This document shows, one piece after another, positions 44,918-53,795 of a DNA stretch of 64,000 nt. Made by a program: the position numbers and the translations under genes. Every line of letters begins with the position of its first letter. Position 1 is the stretch's first letter. Source of the stretch: an uncultured Candidatus Entotheonella sp. (GTDB lineage Bacteria; Tectomicrobia; Entotheonellia; Entotheonellales; Entotheonellaceae); NCBI GenBank assembly GCA_958295825.1, contig OY282375.1, forward strand, positions 1,101,489 through 1,165,488. The letters run 5' to 3'. Below the pieces are notes generated by a model that saw only the letters and a program-made list of their open reading frames with translations, made no database searches and had not been told where the DNA came from.

Positions 44918-45836
44918 CTTCAAAGTCCTCCGGCTCCAATGGAAGCCCCTCGGGAAGCATCAGCGTTCGGCCACCTCCAGTGAGCGTGCGGCAGAGCGAA
45001 ACTGCGCTCGTGTGCAGGGCGAGAAGCAGCGGCTCACGACGCCCTCCCACAAAAACCGTCTCATTGAGTAACGACAGGAAGGCGGCGCGGGTTTCTTGCC
45101 TGGACAGGCTTGGAACTGACGCCCCGTCATCACTTGCCAGAAGCCGTGCCCGCCAATCGACGAACGGCCTGTAGGGCTCGATCAGGTCGTCGGCAAGACA
45201 GAACGGATTGCCGCGGTGCTTGTGATGCACCCCGAGCGAGGGGATCAGGCCGGCGGCGACAACAGCGCGCGCCACCGCCGACCGCACCACCGCATAGCCG
45301 TAATTCAGCAAGGCGTTCACACCATCAGCCTGCCGGTCGCGGCGAAACGCCTTGCCAAACAGACGCGGCCAATAACGCTGCGCGGCTTGGGCTTCAAGGT
45401 TGTCCGGGTCGCCGGAGCGCACCCGCTGAATCATCGGCGCAAGTCCGCCGTGATGGCCGGTGAAGTGGCGCAGCACCACTGACTGCTGGGCGATCTTGGC
45501 GCGCACCAAAGCCTGCCACGTCCGTTTCCGCGTCGGTTCGCTGGCCTCGACTTGGGCGCGGTGTCGTTCGGTCTGGACGTGGTGGGCAGCGAGCGGGAGC
45601 ATCATCCCGACGGGCAGATGATCACGCCCGGTAACCAGCACCGTGGCGCCCGCTTCCAGCAGATCCAGGAATACCGCTTGCGTATAGGTGGCGCGGACAT
45701 CATCCACGATCACCACGCCCAGGTCCTCAATCGGCAGCGTCGCCTTCGGCAGGTCCGGCCGTTCCACCACAAGCTGGCGATGCGAAACCGAAAGACGCGT
45801 GCCAAGCGTTGAGAATTCTACCGTTTTACGGATCAT
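44901..45836 (-). CDS. cas1: CRISPR-associated endonuclease Cas1 (type II)
   Basis: 311 aa integrase of the adaptation complex. The metal ligands are visible as E148 (DNLEAQAAQRYW), H204/H205 (PSLGVHHKHRGNPFCLADDL) and E220 (DLIEPYRPFVD). LNYGYAVVRSAVARAVVAAGL is the helical-domain signature. It follows cas9 by 12 bp and overlaps cas2 by 17 bp. The set cas9-cas1-cas2 with no csn2 or cas4 defines subtype II-C. Confidence 0.95.
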   Translation of the reverse strand: MIRKTVEFSTLGTRLSVSHRQLVVERPDLPKATLPIEDLGVVIVDDVRATYTQAVFLDLLEAGATVLVTGRDHLPVGMMLPLAAHHVQTERHRAQVEASEPTRKRTWQALVRAKIAQQSVVLRHFTGHHGGLAPMIQRVRSGDPDNLEAQAAQRYWPRLFGKAFRRDRQADGVNALLNYGYAVVRSAVARAVVAAGLIPSLGVHHKHRGNPFCLADDLIEPYRPFVDWRARLLASDDGASVPSLSRQETRAAFLSLLNETVFVGGRREPLLLALHTSAVSLCRTLTGGGRTLMLPEGLPLEPEDFEDGEVE

Positions 45837-45848
45837 CGCCGAGCCAGC

Positions 45849-48800
45849 TCAATCGTTTGCCGGACGAACGCGGCCGATCGGATCAATAGAGAGCTTCACC
45901 GTCTCCTTCGACACAATAGACCTCGCGTTTGGCCTAAATCTCGTCGCACCAACAGCGTCATTATCATGAACCAGAACCACCACACCAGACGTCCAAACGC
46001 TCTCGACGATCCACACCCTTTCTTCACCGTCCTTAGCGAATTGCAATGCGTCACCTGCCGACAACGACATCAAGAACCGTGCGCCGTCCCCGCGTTCGCG
46101 CCGAACGACCGGTTCACGTCTTGCCAGGCGTCGTGATGCTTCGAGCAGGCTGACCACTTTGAAATCGACATCACTGTTGGGCAGCCGATAAATCGCCATG
46201 TGATGATTATTGCCCAAGTCGGCATAGCCGGTTGAGACTTGCGCCATCAGGCGAATTTGCTGCTTCTTGAGTACGCGAACCTTTCGGATTTCGGGTCCTT
46301 TTCGTCCCCGCTTTGGATAGGGTGGAAAGGCTTTCTCCGGGTCGCCACCACGCTTGTCCACCCACTCCTTGACGATTTTACGAACGCTCTCGTCCCGGAT
46401 ATCCGCCAACTCGCCCTTGCTCAACTCCTCCACCTTCTTGCGCTTGACGTAGCGGCGATAGGTGATCCCCTCCTTCTCGTTTGTCTCCTCTTTGCGCGTA
46501 TCGCCGTAAAGCAGGCCCTTGTGTAGCGGCCCGGATACTTTCTTGCGGACGCGATGGGATACGACAATGTCGGCAACGGCTTTTTTCGCATCGTCACGGA
46601 TCGTTTCCCAAGGTGGCAACAGACGGGGCTCCCGAATGCGCGGGTTCGGGTTGTCCTTGTCTTGCCAATAGCGGGACAGTTTCTGCGTCATACCGGGGTC
46701 GCAACAGGCAACCACCAGTGCGTCGATCGCGTGATGACGGTGGTCGGCGCGGGTCTTCTCGCCGGTGTCAGCCAGGATGTTGTTCAGCCCCCAAAGCCGG
46801 CGGAGATGGCCCGTGACGCGCCCCGACACGGCCTGAACTTGGATGTCGGGTCCTAATTGCTGCAGGAAGGCGACGGCCGCCCGCGCCGCGTATCCGGTAT
46901 CGGTCAACTGGCGATTGGTAAAATCGTCGGGGATGGATTGGGCCAGAAACCGCTTGATCTTGCTGGAAGGCATGCCAACGCCATCCTTGGTAGCTTTCAT
47001 GCCATTCAGACGGTTTTCAAGAGCCGTCCACGCCTCCGCGACATGGCCGAGATACTCGAACGGTGTCCTGTTGTCCTTCTCGATGTTCACGTCTTTGTGG
47101 CACAGCGTCTTGTTCCGGAAACTGTCGTCCAGCGACCGGGAACGCGGCCAGATGTGCTCGACGTCGAAACGCGGGGCAGAGCCGAACAGGTCATCGAAGC
47201 AGATAGGGTCGCCTGTGTAGGGGCAGCGATGGCCGCATTCCTGCCACAGCAGCCACTTCTCGACGTTGTCGCGTGAAGGTTTGCGGCTTTTTTCTGCAAG
47301 GTTATCCTGCGCTGCCTTCCGTTGGCGCTCCCGACGACGGTTGCCGAGTGCTATCTCATCACGCTTGGACTTCGGTAAGCCGACTTCACGCGTCGACTCG
47401 ATGCGGATGATGTCGGGCCTGCCGAACCTTGATATGAGGTTGTTGACGACCTTACGCAACTCGTTGTGCACCCGCACGACCGTAGGGTTGCGCAGGTTGG
47501 CGACGCGCTTGGCTGCTTCCTTGTCGGCAGGACTCGGCAGGCGGTCCACAGCTTCGCCGCTCGGCCGCTCGTGGTTCGGGAAGGTCGCGTCGCGCCAATC
47601 CTCCCAATCGGGGCTGTTCAGCAGAGCGCCGAACCGCGTACCCGCTTCGAGATGCGGCAGAAACGCCCGCAGCGCCTTGACCGAATACGGCTCCCAACCG
47701 GTCGGCAGTTTCAACTCGGCAAGCTGCGCAGCCTGGCCTTCGGAAACCCCGAAATTCTCGACGAAGCGGCGCGCCGCCACTTCCCTGCGTCTCCTGCGCT
47801 CGGCCGCTGGACGAATGACGACTCGCTGCCCGATTTTATCGTAATCTGCCTGCCAAATGCGATCATGCACCGCGTCGCGGATTTCCTGCTTGTGCGGGTG
47901 ATCAGGCCAATCGGCGTCGAAGATTTTTGACAACTTCGCTTCGACCGCATTGCCCAAAAGCATCCTCTCGCCGCCTTCTTCCAGATTGAATTTCAGCAAT
48001 CGTGCCTTTCCAGCTTCACCGCGCGACCTGTACAACGGCTTGAGCACAGCCCTGACGCCAGGCCAACTCATGGATACCTGCGTTTGCAGTCGGCCCAGAA
48101 TCGTGGCGCGTTCTTCACTGTCCAATGGACGCTGATTGCCGCCCGTGATCTGGAGGTTGTTCAGTTTCTCCAACATCCGCTTTTGCTGCGATAGCCAGGA
48201 ACCTTTCGGACATAGAGGCGCACCAGGAACAAATCGGCAGGTCCCCAGCGTACTCAGACGCCAGAATACGGGCCGTTGGCTGAAGATCGCAGCGCGGATG
48301 TCTTCTTTAAACGTTTCCGGCACAAGCGGTGCCCAAACCTCGCCGAACTCCTTCTCGACAATCTCGCGTGTCGCATGCACGTCGCGCTTGCGCTCATGCG
48401 GGCCGCGTTCCGCCAGCCATGCTCCGAGCGTTGTTTTGGCCTGTTTCAGCGTCTTAACGGTCGTTTCCCGTTCGCTTTTCGCCTCCTTTTCCTTCTTTTT
48501 CTCGGCAGCGTCCTGCTGGTTTTCCGATTCGGAATCGTCGGAAATCTCGTCGATGTCCCGCCCCTTGAAATGGCGGCGCTTCGCCAGATGATAGATGGCC
48601 CGGCCGATTTCGTGCTCAGAAAGAACATCGCCCTCGAACGCCCTCTTTCGAAGCGCGTAGGGATCACCTTTTATGATCTCGCCCCACTCGGGCGAGTTTC
48701 GGGCAGGGAGCAAGCCGGCCTTGCAAAGCAGGTCGCCCAGCAACCTCCGTCTGTCGCGGCGACGGCGTAATTGGCGGCGCCGCAGACGAGCCGAACGCCG

Positions 48801-48965
48801 CTCCTGATTGAGTGGCGTACCCTTCGGGTCACGGGCCTCTGGAAAGATGCGAGCCCCAGCCCCCTCATGTAGAATGCCGCCTGTTGACCGATCCGGGTCG
48901 TGATTGATAACCGCGAATCCGATCGAGGTTGTGCCGATATCAAGGCCGAAGATAAGCCGCATCAT
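45849..48965 (-). CDS. cas9: CRISPR-associated endonuclease Cas9, type II-C
   Basis: 1038 aa, the compact II-C size. RuvC-I LIFGLDIGTTSIG (D9), arginine-rich bridge helix about 56-76 (RRSARLRRRQLRRRRDRRR), RuvC-II IIRIESTREVG (E523), HNH CPYTGDPICF...RFDVEHIWPRSR...NKTL (D601, H604, N618), RuvC-III ADHRHHAIDALV (H745, D748). All nuclease residues are present, so both strands should be cut. The region from about 810 onward is the wedge and PAM-interacting part (KKQQIRLMAQVSTGYADLGNNHHMAIY is the II-C wedge signature). A 20-residue acidic/lysine linker (DDSESENQQDAAEKKKEKE) lies at about 143-163. The PAM cannot be inferred. Confidence 0.97.
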   Translation of the reverse strand: MMRLIFGLDIGTTSIGFAVINHDPDRSTGGILHEGAGARIFPEARDPKGTPLNQERRSARLRRRQLRRRRDRRRLLGDLLCKAGLLPARNSPEWGEIIKGDPYALRKRAFEGDVLSEHEIGRAIYHLAKRRHFKGRDIDEISDDSESENQQDAAEKKKEKEAKSERETTVKTLKQAKTTLGAWLAERGPHERKRDVHATREIVEKEFGEVWAPLVPETFKEDIRAAIFSQRPVFWRLSTLGTCRFVPGAPLCPKGSWLSQQKRMLEKLNNLQITGGNQRPLDSEERATILGRLQTQVSMSWPGVRAVLKPLYRSRGEAGKARLLKFNLEEGGERMLLGNAVEAKLSKIFDADWPDHPHKQEIRDAVHDRIWQADYDKIGQRVVIRPAAERRRRREVAARRFVENFGVSEGQAAQLAELKLPTGWEPYSVKALRAFLPHLEAGTRFGALLNSPDWEDWRDATFPNHERPSGEAVDRLPSPADKEAAKRVANLRNPTVVRVHNELRKVVNNLISRFGRPDIIRIESTREVGLPKSKRDEIALGNRRRERQRKAAQDNLAEKSRKPSRDNVEKWLLWQECGHRCPYTGDPICFDDLFGSAPRFDVEHIWPRSRSLDDSFRNKTLCHKDVNIEKDNRTPFEYLGHVAEAWTALENRLNGMKATKDGVGMPSSKIKRFLAQSIPDDFTNRQLTDTGYAARAAVAFLQQLGPDIQVQAVSGRVTGHLRRLWGLNNILADTGEKTRADHRHHAIDALVVACCDPGMTQKLSRYWQDKDNPNPRIREPRLLPPWETIRDDAKKAVADIVVSHRVRKKVSGPLHKGLLYGDTRKEETNEKEGITYRRYVKRKKVEELSKGELADIRDESVRKIVKEWVDKRGGDPEKAFPPYPKRGRKGPEIRKVRVLKKQQIRLMAQVSTGYADLGNNHHMAIYRLPNSDVDFKVVSLLEASRRLARREPVVRRERGDGARFLMSLSAGDALQFAKDGEERVWIVESVWTSGVVVLVHDNDAVGATRFRPNARSIVSKETVKLSIDPIGRVRPAND

Positions 48966-48974
48966 AAACCCCTG

Positions 48975-49002
48975 TTGACTTCGCCAAGTGAATCGCTAAT
49001 AT
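48975..49002 (+). promoter_or_regulatory. Sigma-70 promoter for the tracrRNA
   Basis: TTGACT at 48975-48980 and TAATAT at 48997-49002 are 16 bp apart, placing the start near 49008-49010, exactly at the anti-repeat. It is divergent from cas9, whose ATG lies 10 bp to the left, so the tracrRNA and cas promoters must overlap or be arranged back-to-back. Confidence 0.7.
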
Positions 49003-49008
49003 ACGCTC

Positions 49009-49136
49009 CGTAGCAAGTCGAGAAGTGGTCGAGTAGTTACCTTTCGCAACAAATTCGACCCTTCGTGTGGGCTCGGTGTCCCAAGGTCATTCCACCGACA
49101 AAACCCCCCGTTCCTTGAACGGGGGGTTTTGTTTTT
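49009..49136 (+). ncRNA. Predicted tracrRNA
   Basis: GTAGCAAGTCGAGAAGTGGT at 49010 onward (22 nt to 49031) is complementary to the 3' part of the CRISPR repeat with one A-C mismatch and one G-U pair. After an unpaired stretch (AGTAGTTACCTTT) comes CGCAAC at 49045-49050, complementary to the repeat's first six bases GTTGCG. So the duplex has a lower stem, a bulge and an upper stem, the usual Cas9 guide architecture. A nexus-like hairpin (ACCC...GGGC) follows at about 49057-49072, then the terminator. Length about 128 nt. Confidence 0.88.
49098..49136 (+). terminator. Intrinsic terminator of the tracrRNA
   Basis: ACAAAACCCCCCGTTC at 49098-49113 pairs perfectly with GAACGGGGGGTTTTGT at 49117-49132 around a three-base loop, followed by TTTT at 49133-49136. 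It is a strong rho-independent terminator and defines the tracrRNA 3' end. It may also serve as the 3' hairpin seen by Cas9. Confidence 0.9.
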
Positions 49137-49148
49137 ATGGCCAAGAGT

Positions 49149-49171
49149 TCGAAACCCGGTCCGGGTTTCGA
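49149..49171. repeat. Short perfect inverted repeat between tracrRNA and lipoprotein gene
   Basis: TCGAAACCC at 49149-49157 and GGGTTTCGA at 49163-49171 form a 9-bp stem with loop GGTCC. It lies 29 bp past the lipoprotein gene's stop on the minus strand and could terminate that transcript, though no T run follows. No other role is evident. Confidence 0.35.
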
Positions 49172-49199
49172 GAATTCTTGATATCAGGTGGGACTCACT

Positions 49200-49991
49200 T
49201 CAAAAACCGCCGCCGTCCGGCAGCAGGGGGGCCGGCAGGGGGGTGCCGGTGTACAGCACGATGACCTGCCCCTGAATCTCGCCTTGCCGTGCTTCCAGCG
49301 CCACCCGGTGCGTGTCAGCCGATTCCCTCCAAAACGCCTTGCCGCCCCGGCGCATGAGGAGCAAGAGCCGCTCCTGCGCCTCGGATGGAACATCCAGTTG
49401 CTGCAACAAGTCGTTGAGCGGGTCGGACGCCAGCGTGAATTGCTCGCTTTGCGGGTAAAGCGCCAGAACGCGTTCCAGTGATTGGCCGCGTGGGTGGAAG
49501 AGAGCGATCAGCGTCTGCCCCTGGCCGGCCTGCTTGTCGAGCCGGTAGTAGCGCAGCACGCGGCGTTTGGCGCCGGGCGTGAGGGGTTGGAAGAGTAGCG
49601 CTTCGTAGGTGGCACCGGCCTGCTCGAACTGCACGTTGTCATAGGGTGGGTCGAAAAAGAGGTCGAAAACCTCGGCGTCGAAGGCCAATTCGATCCAATA
49701 CGAGCCGGGGGACAGGGCCAAGCGCAGAGGAGTCTTGCCGCGATAGGCTTCCGGGTTGGTATCGTGCGATGGCACTTCCTCAGGGTCGTAAGGCTGTACG
49801 TAGACGTCCGCCGCTTCGGGAATCGAGGTCACCCATACCTCGTCTTCCGCCACCTGCACGGGCATGCCGGTAGGCATCCGCTCGCTGAAGTCGTAGGACT
49901 GATACAGGGCCTCACAGCCACCCAGCAACACGGCAACCACCGCAACAAGGCATAGCGGCCAGCAAGTTTTAAAACGACTAAGGGTATTCAT
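49200..49991 (-). CDS. Lipoprotein with a PEGA-like segment
   Basis: 263 aa. A type II signal peptide ends at LLGGC (residues 22-26), so the mature protein is lipid-anchored on Cys26. Residues about 52-105 (VWVTSIPEAADVYV...RGKTPLRLALSPGSYWIELAF) resemble a PEGA domain, a beta-rich surface module. The remainder has no motif I recognise. A lipoprotein maturation gene, lnt, lies 5 kb away but is not linked in an operon. Confidence 0.8.
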   Translation of the reverse strand: MNTLSRFKTCWPLCLVAVVAVLLGGCEALYQSYDFSERMPTGMPVQVAEDEVWVTSIPEAADVYVQPYDPEEVPSHDTNPEAYRGKTPLRLALSPGSYWIELAFDAEVFDLFFDPPYDNVQFEQAGATYEALLFQPLTPGAKRRVLRYYRLDKQAGQGQTLIALFHPRGQSLERVLALYPQSEQFTLASDPLNDLLQQLDVPSEAQERLLLLMRRGGKAFWRESADTHRVALEARQGEIQGQVIVLYTGTPLPAPLLPDGGGF

Positions 49992-50080
49992 ACCCGCCCT
50001 TCATGTTCCTGCCTGGAGCGTTTTCGGATCATACCGTGAGGGGAAATCTGAGGTGAGACACGACCCGGCTGCTTGACGAT

Positions 50081-51085
50081 TCAATCCGATACGGAAATAC
50101 CCTGCGTTTTCCGTTCGTACACCTCGGGATTGACCACGTGCGGCGGCCGTTCGCCTTGCAGCGCGGCGACCGCGTTTTGCGCCGCCATCACCGCCATGCG
50201 GGTGCGGCTGGCAACCGAGGCGCTGCCGATGTGCGGCAGCAGGACGACGTTCTCCAAGTCCTTCAGCGCCTGCGGCACCTCGGGCTCCTGCTCGAAGACG
50301 TCCAGTCCCGCGCCGGCGATCCACTGTTCCCGCAGCGCACGGATTACCGCCGCTTCGTCGACGACCGCCCCCCGCGACGTGTTGAGGAGGTAGGCCGTCG
50401 GCTGCATCATGCGTAGTTCCTTTTCACCGATGAGATGACGGGTTTCGGCGGTGAGCGGCGTGTGCACGCTGACGAAATCGGCGGTTTGCAGGAGCGTTTC
50501 CAACTCCACCCAAGTGGCGCCGAGCTCCGATTCCATAGTCTCCGGCAGGCGCTGCCGGTTATGGTAGAGGATCGGCATGCCGAAGCCGCGGGCGCGCCGC
50601 GCTACCGCTTGCCCGATGCGTCCCATGCCGATAATGCCGAGGGTGCGGCCGTGCACGTCGTTGCCCAGCAGGAGCAGCAGGCGCCACTCCTTCCATTTGC
50701 CGGCGCGGATATAGCGGTCCGCTTCGGGAATACGCCGCGCGACGCTGAACAGCAGGCCCCACGTCAGGTCAGCGGTGGATTCGGTGACGACGCCAGGCGT
50801 GTTGGTGACCACCACGCCCCGCTGGGTGGCGGCCGGCACGTCCACGTTGTCGTAGCCTGCCGCCACGTTTGCCACCACCTTCAGGTCGGCGCCCGCTTTC
50901 AGGAACGCCGTGTCGATGGTGTCGGTGGCCACGCAAATCACCCCGTCCATACCGGCGACGGCTTGGCGCAGGGTGGCGGCATCAAGGGGCTGGTCCAGGG
51001 GGGTGAAGTGAACGTCGCAGGACTGCCGGGCAACCTCGACGGCTTCCTCGGCCAATCTGTGGGTGATGAGTACGCGGGGTGTCAT
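50081..51085 (-). CDS. D-2-hydroxyacid dehydrogenase (glyoxylate/hydroxypyruvate reductase type)
   Basis: 334 aa. LGIIGMGRIGQAVARRARGFGMPILYHNRQ is the G-x-G-x-x-G NAD(P) domain; the H-N-R after beta-2 suggests NADPH use. Catalytic R in LLNTSRGAVVDE, E in DVFEQEPEVP and H in LPHIGSASVASR complete the R-E-H triad. Reduces glyoxylate or hydroxypyruvate, or oxidises a D-hydroxyacid. It is downstream of the acyl-CoA ligase gene, 4 bp apart, so cotranscribed. Confidence 0.9.
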   Translation of the reverse strand: MTPRVLITHRLAEEAVEVARQSCDVHFTPLDQPLDAATLRQAVAGMDGVICVATDTIDTAFLKAGADLKVVANVAAGYDNVDVPAATQRGVVVTNTPGVVTESTADLTWGLLFSVARRIPEADRYIRAGKWKEWRLLLLLGNDVHGRTLGIIGMGRIGQAVARRARGFGMPILYHNRQRLPETMESELGATWVELETLLQTADFVSVHTPLTAETRHLIGEKELRMMQPTAYLLNTSRGAVVDEAAVIRALREQWIAGAGLDVFEQEPEVPQALKDLENVVLLPHIGSASVASRTRMAVMAAQNAVAALQGERPPHVVNPEVYERKTQGISVSD

Positions 51086-51089
51086 GCGC

Positions 51090-52691
51090 CTACGCCTCGG
51101 CGGCGGCTTTCTGTTGCTCCCCTTCGACCAGCACGCGGCGCAACACCTTGCCCGAGGCGGTCTTGGGAATGCTGGCGACGAACTCGACCTCGCGCACCTT
51201 CTTGTAGCCGGCGATGCGGCTGGCCACGAAGTCCATCAGCACGTCCGCGGCGACTTCCTCGCCCGGGCGCAGGATGACCAGGGCCTTGGGGATTTCCCCC
51301 GCTTCGGTATCCGGTTTGCCGAAGACGGCGCAATCGGCGACGGCAGGGTGCTGGAACAGCGCCGCCTCGACTTCCGCGGGGGCGACGGAGAAGCCCTTGT
51401 ATTTGATCATCTCTTTCTTGCGGTCAACGATGAAGACGTATCCCTGAGCGTCGATACGCGCTACGTCGCCGGTCGACAGCCAACCGTCGCGCAGCACGAG
51501 GCTCGTTTCTTCGGGATCCTTCCAGTAGCCCTTCATGACGTGGGGGCCCTTGATGAGTAACTCGCCGACGCCGCCGGTGCTCAGTTCCTGCTCGCCGGTG
51601 GTGAGATCGACGATCTTCTGCTCCTGATTCGGCACCGACAGGCCGACTGAATCGAGCTTCACGCAGCCCTGATCGACGGGGTTCAGGTGCGTCACCGGTG
51701 AGGCTTCCGTGAGGCCGTATCCCTGCAGGACGCACACGCCGGTTTTGTCCTGCACGCGCTGGCCCACGTCGGGCGCCAGGGGGGCGGCCCCCACCATGAT
51801 GTAGCGCATGTGCGAGAGGTCGAACTGATCGACGTTCGGGTAGTTGCCCAAGGCGACCATAATGGGCGGCACAGCGTAGTACAGAGTGACTTTGTACTGC
51901 TGCGCCAGGGCCAGCGAGCGCTCCAGATCAAACGCCTCCATGATGACCAGCGTGGCGCCGGCGTAGATGCCGCCACCGACCAGCATCATGCCGTAGATGT
52001 GATAGAAGGGCAGGAAGATGAGCAGGGTGTCGCGCTCCGCCATGCGCCCGCTGGAGATGAACTGGATGTTGTTGGCCACCAGGTTCTGATGGCTCAGCAT
52101 GACGCCCTTGGGCAGGCCGGTGGTGCCGCTGGAGTAGGGCAGGGCCACTAAGTCTTCGGTCCAGTTCAGCGCCACTTGCGGCGGGTGCTTCGGGGACGAG
52201 CGCCGGATGAGGTCGCGGAAGAGGTGTGTATTCGGCTCGGTACTCCGTCCGACAATGATCACTTCCTTGAGGCTCGACACCTTTGAGCGCACCGACTTGA
52301 CGAGCGGGTAGAGCGACTCCTGCACGACCAGCACGCTGGCTTCGGCGTCATTGAGCTGGTGCTGGATCTCGTCTTTCTTGTAGGCGGGATTCATCGGTGT
52401 GGCCACGGCGCCCAAGCGGGCGGCGGCGTAGAAGCTGATGATGTATTCCGGACGGTTGGTCATGTAAAGGGCAACGCGGTCGCCCTTTTTGACGCCGAGG
52501 CCGCTCAAGGCGTTGGCAATGCTGTTGGTCAGTCCGTCGAGCTCTCGGTACGAGATTTTCTGTCCCTGAAAGATGACTGCCTCTTTTTCCGGAAAGCGTT
52601 GAGCCGTCTCCCACAGCATCTCGCCAAAGGGAATTTCCGGAATGTCGACGTCGGCTCGAAAGAAATCCCCAAGCGTGCTGTCTGGGGTCAT
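51090..52691 (-). CDS. AMP-forming acyl-CoA ligase
   Basis: 533 aa ANL enzyme that adenylates a carboxylic acid and transfers it to CoA. LPYSSGTTGLPKGVMLSH is the P-loop (A3), VCVLQGYGLTEASPVTH motif A5, LSTGDVARIDAQGYVFIVDRKKEMIKYKG motifs A7-A8 and IPKTASGKVLRRVL the A10 lysine. ATG 52691 follows GAGGAGA; the upstream extension to 52799 is unsupported. Best considered a long- or medium-chain fatty acid or aryl-acid ligase. Confidence 0.88.
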   Translation of the reverse strand: MTPDSTLGDFFRADVDIPEIPFGEMLWETAQRFPEKEAVIFQGQKISYRELDGLTNSIANALSGLGVKKGDRVALYMTNRPEYIISFYAAARLGAVATPMNPAYKKDEIQHQLNDAEASVLVVQESLYPLVKSVRSKVSSLKEVIIVGRSTEPNTHLFRDLIRRSSPKHPPQVALNWTEDLVALPYSSGTTGLPKGVMLSHQNLVANNIQFISSGRMAERDTLLIFLPFYHIYGMMLVGGGIYAGATLVIMEAFDLERSLALAQQYKVTLYYAVPPIMVALGNYPNVDQFDLSHMRYIMVGAAPLAPDVGQRVQDKTGVCVLQGYGLTEASPVTHLNPVDQGCVKLDSVGLSVPNQEQKIVDLTTGEQELSTGGVGELLIKGPHVMKGYWKDPEETSLVLRDGWLSTGDVARIDAQGYVFIVDRKKEMIKYKGFSVAPAEVEAALFQHPAVADCAVFGKPDTEAGEIPKALVILRPGEEVAADVLMDFVASRIAGYKKVREVEFVASIPKTASGKVLRRVLVEGEQQKAAAEA

Positions 52692-52795
52692 GCACCATCT
52701 CCTCAGGTCGTTGTGTTGTGTGCGGGATGTCCAATTATCAGTAACTTGGAAGTCATGATTGGCGGGCGCATCATACTTAGCCTGTCGCTGGGCTG

Positions 52796-53788
52796 TCAAG
52801 GACGAAAGCGGCCTGTGAGGGCCATGACCCGGGCAGAAAGCTTGTGCGCGTCATGGCGAATCAGGTGCATGCCGACGTGCATCCCGGAAGCTTGTGGACG
52901 GGTGTAGGCGCGCAGGGTTTCGGGATCCGGGTGCTCGACCAAGTCGGCGGCGATGAGGCAGGCATCGGCCGGTGTCAGGTCGTTGACGACGGGCCGGGCG
53001 CCCTGGGGTTCGTAGAGGCGCAACAGGTCCGGTGGCAGCGGGACGTTGTTGACGAGCACCGCGTCAACCGGGCGGCCCAAGTAGGGTTGCAGCGTCGTGA
53101 GGTGCTGCCGGGCGGTGTATCCGTCGGTCTGGCCCGGCTGTGTCATCAGGTTCAGCACGTGGACGATGGGCGCCCGGCTGCGGCTCAGGGCCTTTTTGAC
53201 GCCGGGATGCAGAAGCACGGAAATGACGCCGGTGAGCAGGGAACCGGCGCAGATGACCAGCAGGTCGGCGGCGGCGATGGCTTCCGTGACGGCGGCATGC
53301 GCGGGGGTCGGGGGCTGCAGGAACAACCGTTTGACGGGCGACAGGGGGCGGCGTTGCATGATTTGCCATTCGCCGACGAGGCGGCCGTTGTCGAGTTCGG
53401 CGCCGATCTGGGTATCACCGTCGGATACCGGCAGCACGCGCTGGGCGAAGCCGGCGGCCTGGCGGATTTCGGCTGCCGCCGTGTTCAGGCTGCCGTGCTC
53501 GCTGGCCAACGCCGCCAGGATGAGATTGCCGACGCTGACACCGTCCAGATCGCTGGCTGCGAAGCGGTGTTGCAACAGCCGACTCCAGAGCGAGTCGCTG
53601 TCGGCTAGGGCGCTCAGGCACTGGCGCGTATCGCCCACTTGCGGGATGTGCAGCAGGCGGCGGAGGTGGCCGCTGTGACCGCCGTTATCGGTAACCCCGA
53701 CGATGGCCGTGACCTCGCACGGATGCTCTCGCAGCCCCCGCAGCAGAGTCGCCTGCCCAGTGCCGCTGCCCAAGGTGACGATGTGCAT
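52796..53788 (-). CDS. YvcK/CofD-like protein (gluconeogenesis factor family)
   Basis: 330 aa. MHIVTLGSGTGQATLLRGLRE is the G-G-G-T-G-like N-terminal loop (here GSGTG), VGVTDNGGHSGHLRRLL and PQVGDTRQCLSALA follow, and VICAGSLLTGVISVLLHPGVKKAL matches the G-P-G-S-L-(Y/F)-T-S motif with changes (CAGSLLTG). This family covers YvcK, a UDP-sugar-binding morphology and carbon-metabolism factor, and CofD, the lactyl-F420 transferase. No cof genes are adjacent, so the YvcK-like side is more likely, but the altered motif leaves room for doubt. Confidence 0.72.
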   Translation of the reverse strand: MHIVTLGSGTGQATLLRGLREHPCEVTAIVGVTDNGGHSGHLRRLLHIPQVGDTRQCLSALADSDSLWSRLLQHRFAASDLDGVSVGNLILAALASEHGSLNTAAAEIRQAAGFAQRVLPVSDGDTQIGAELDNGRLVGEWQIMQRRPLSPVKRLFLQPPTPAHAAVTEAIAAADLLVICAGSLLTGVISVLLHPGVKKALSRSRAPIVHVLNLMTQPGQTDGYTARQHLTTLQPYLGRPVDAVLVNNVPLPPDLLRLYEPQGARPVVNDLTPADACLIAADLVEHPDPETLRAYTRPQASGMHVGMHLIRHDAHKLSARVMALTGRFRP

Positions 53789-53795
53789 GGAAAGC

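Noticed and set aside
42805-44983. Many overlapping open frames on both strands across 42.8-44.9 kb with repeated motifs such as VAGREVAAIRN or ADCGHFSTCYT
   Set aside because: They are translations of the 36-bp CRISPR repeat, which is a multiple of three, so frames stay open by chance.
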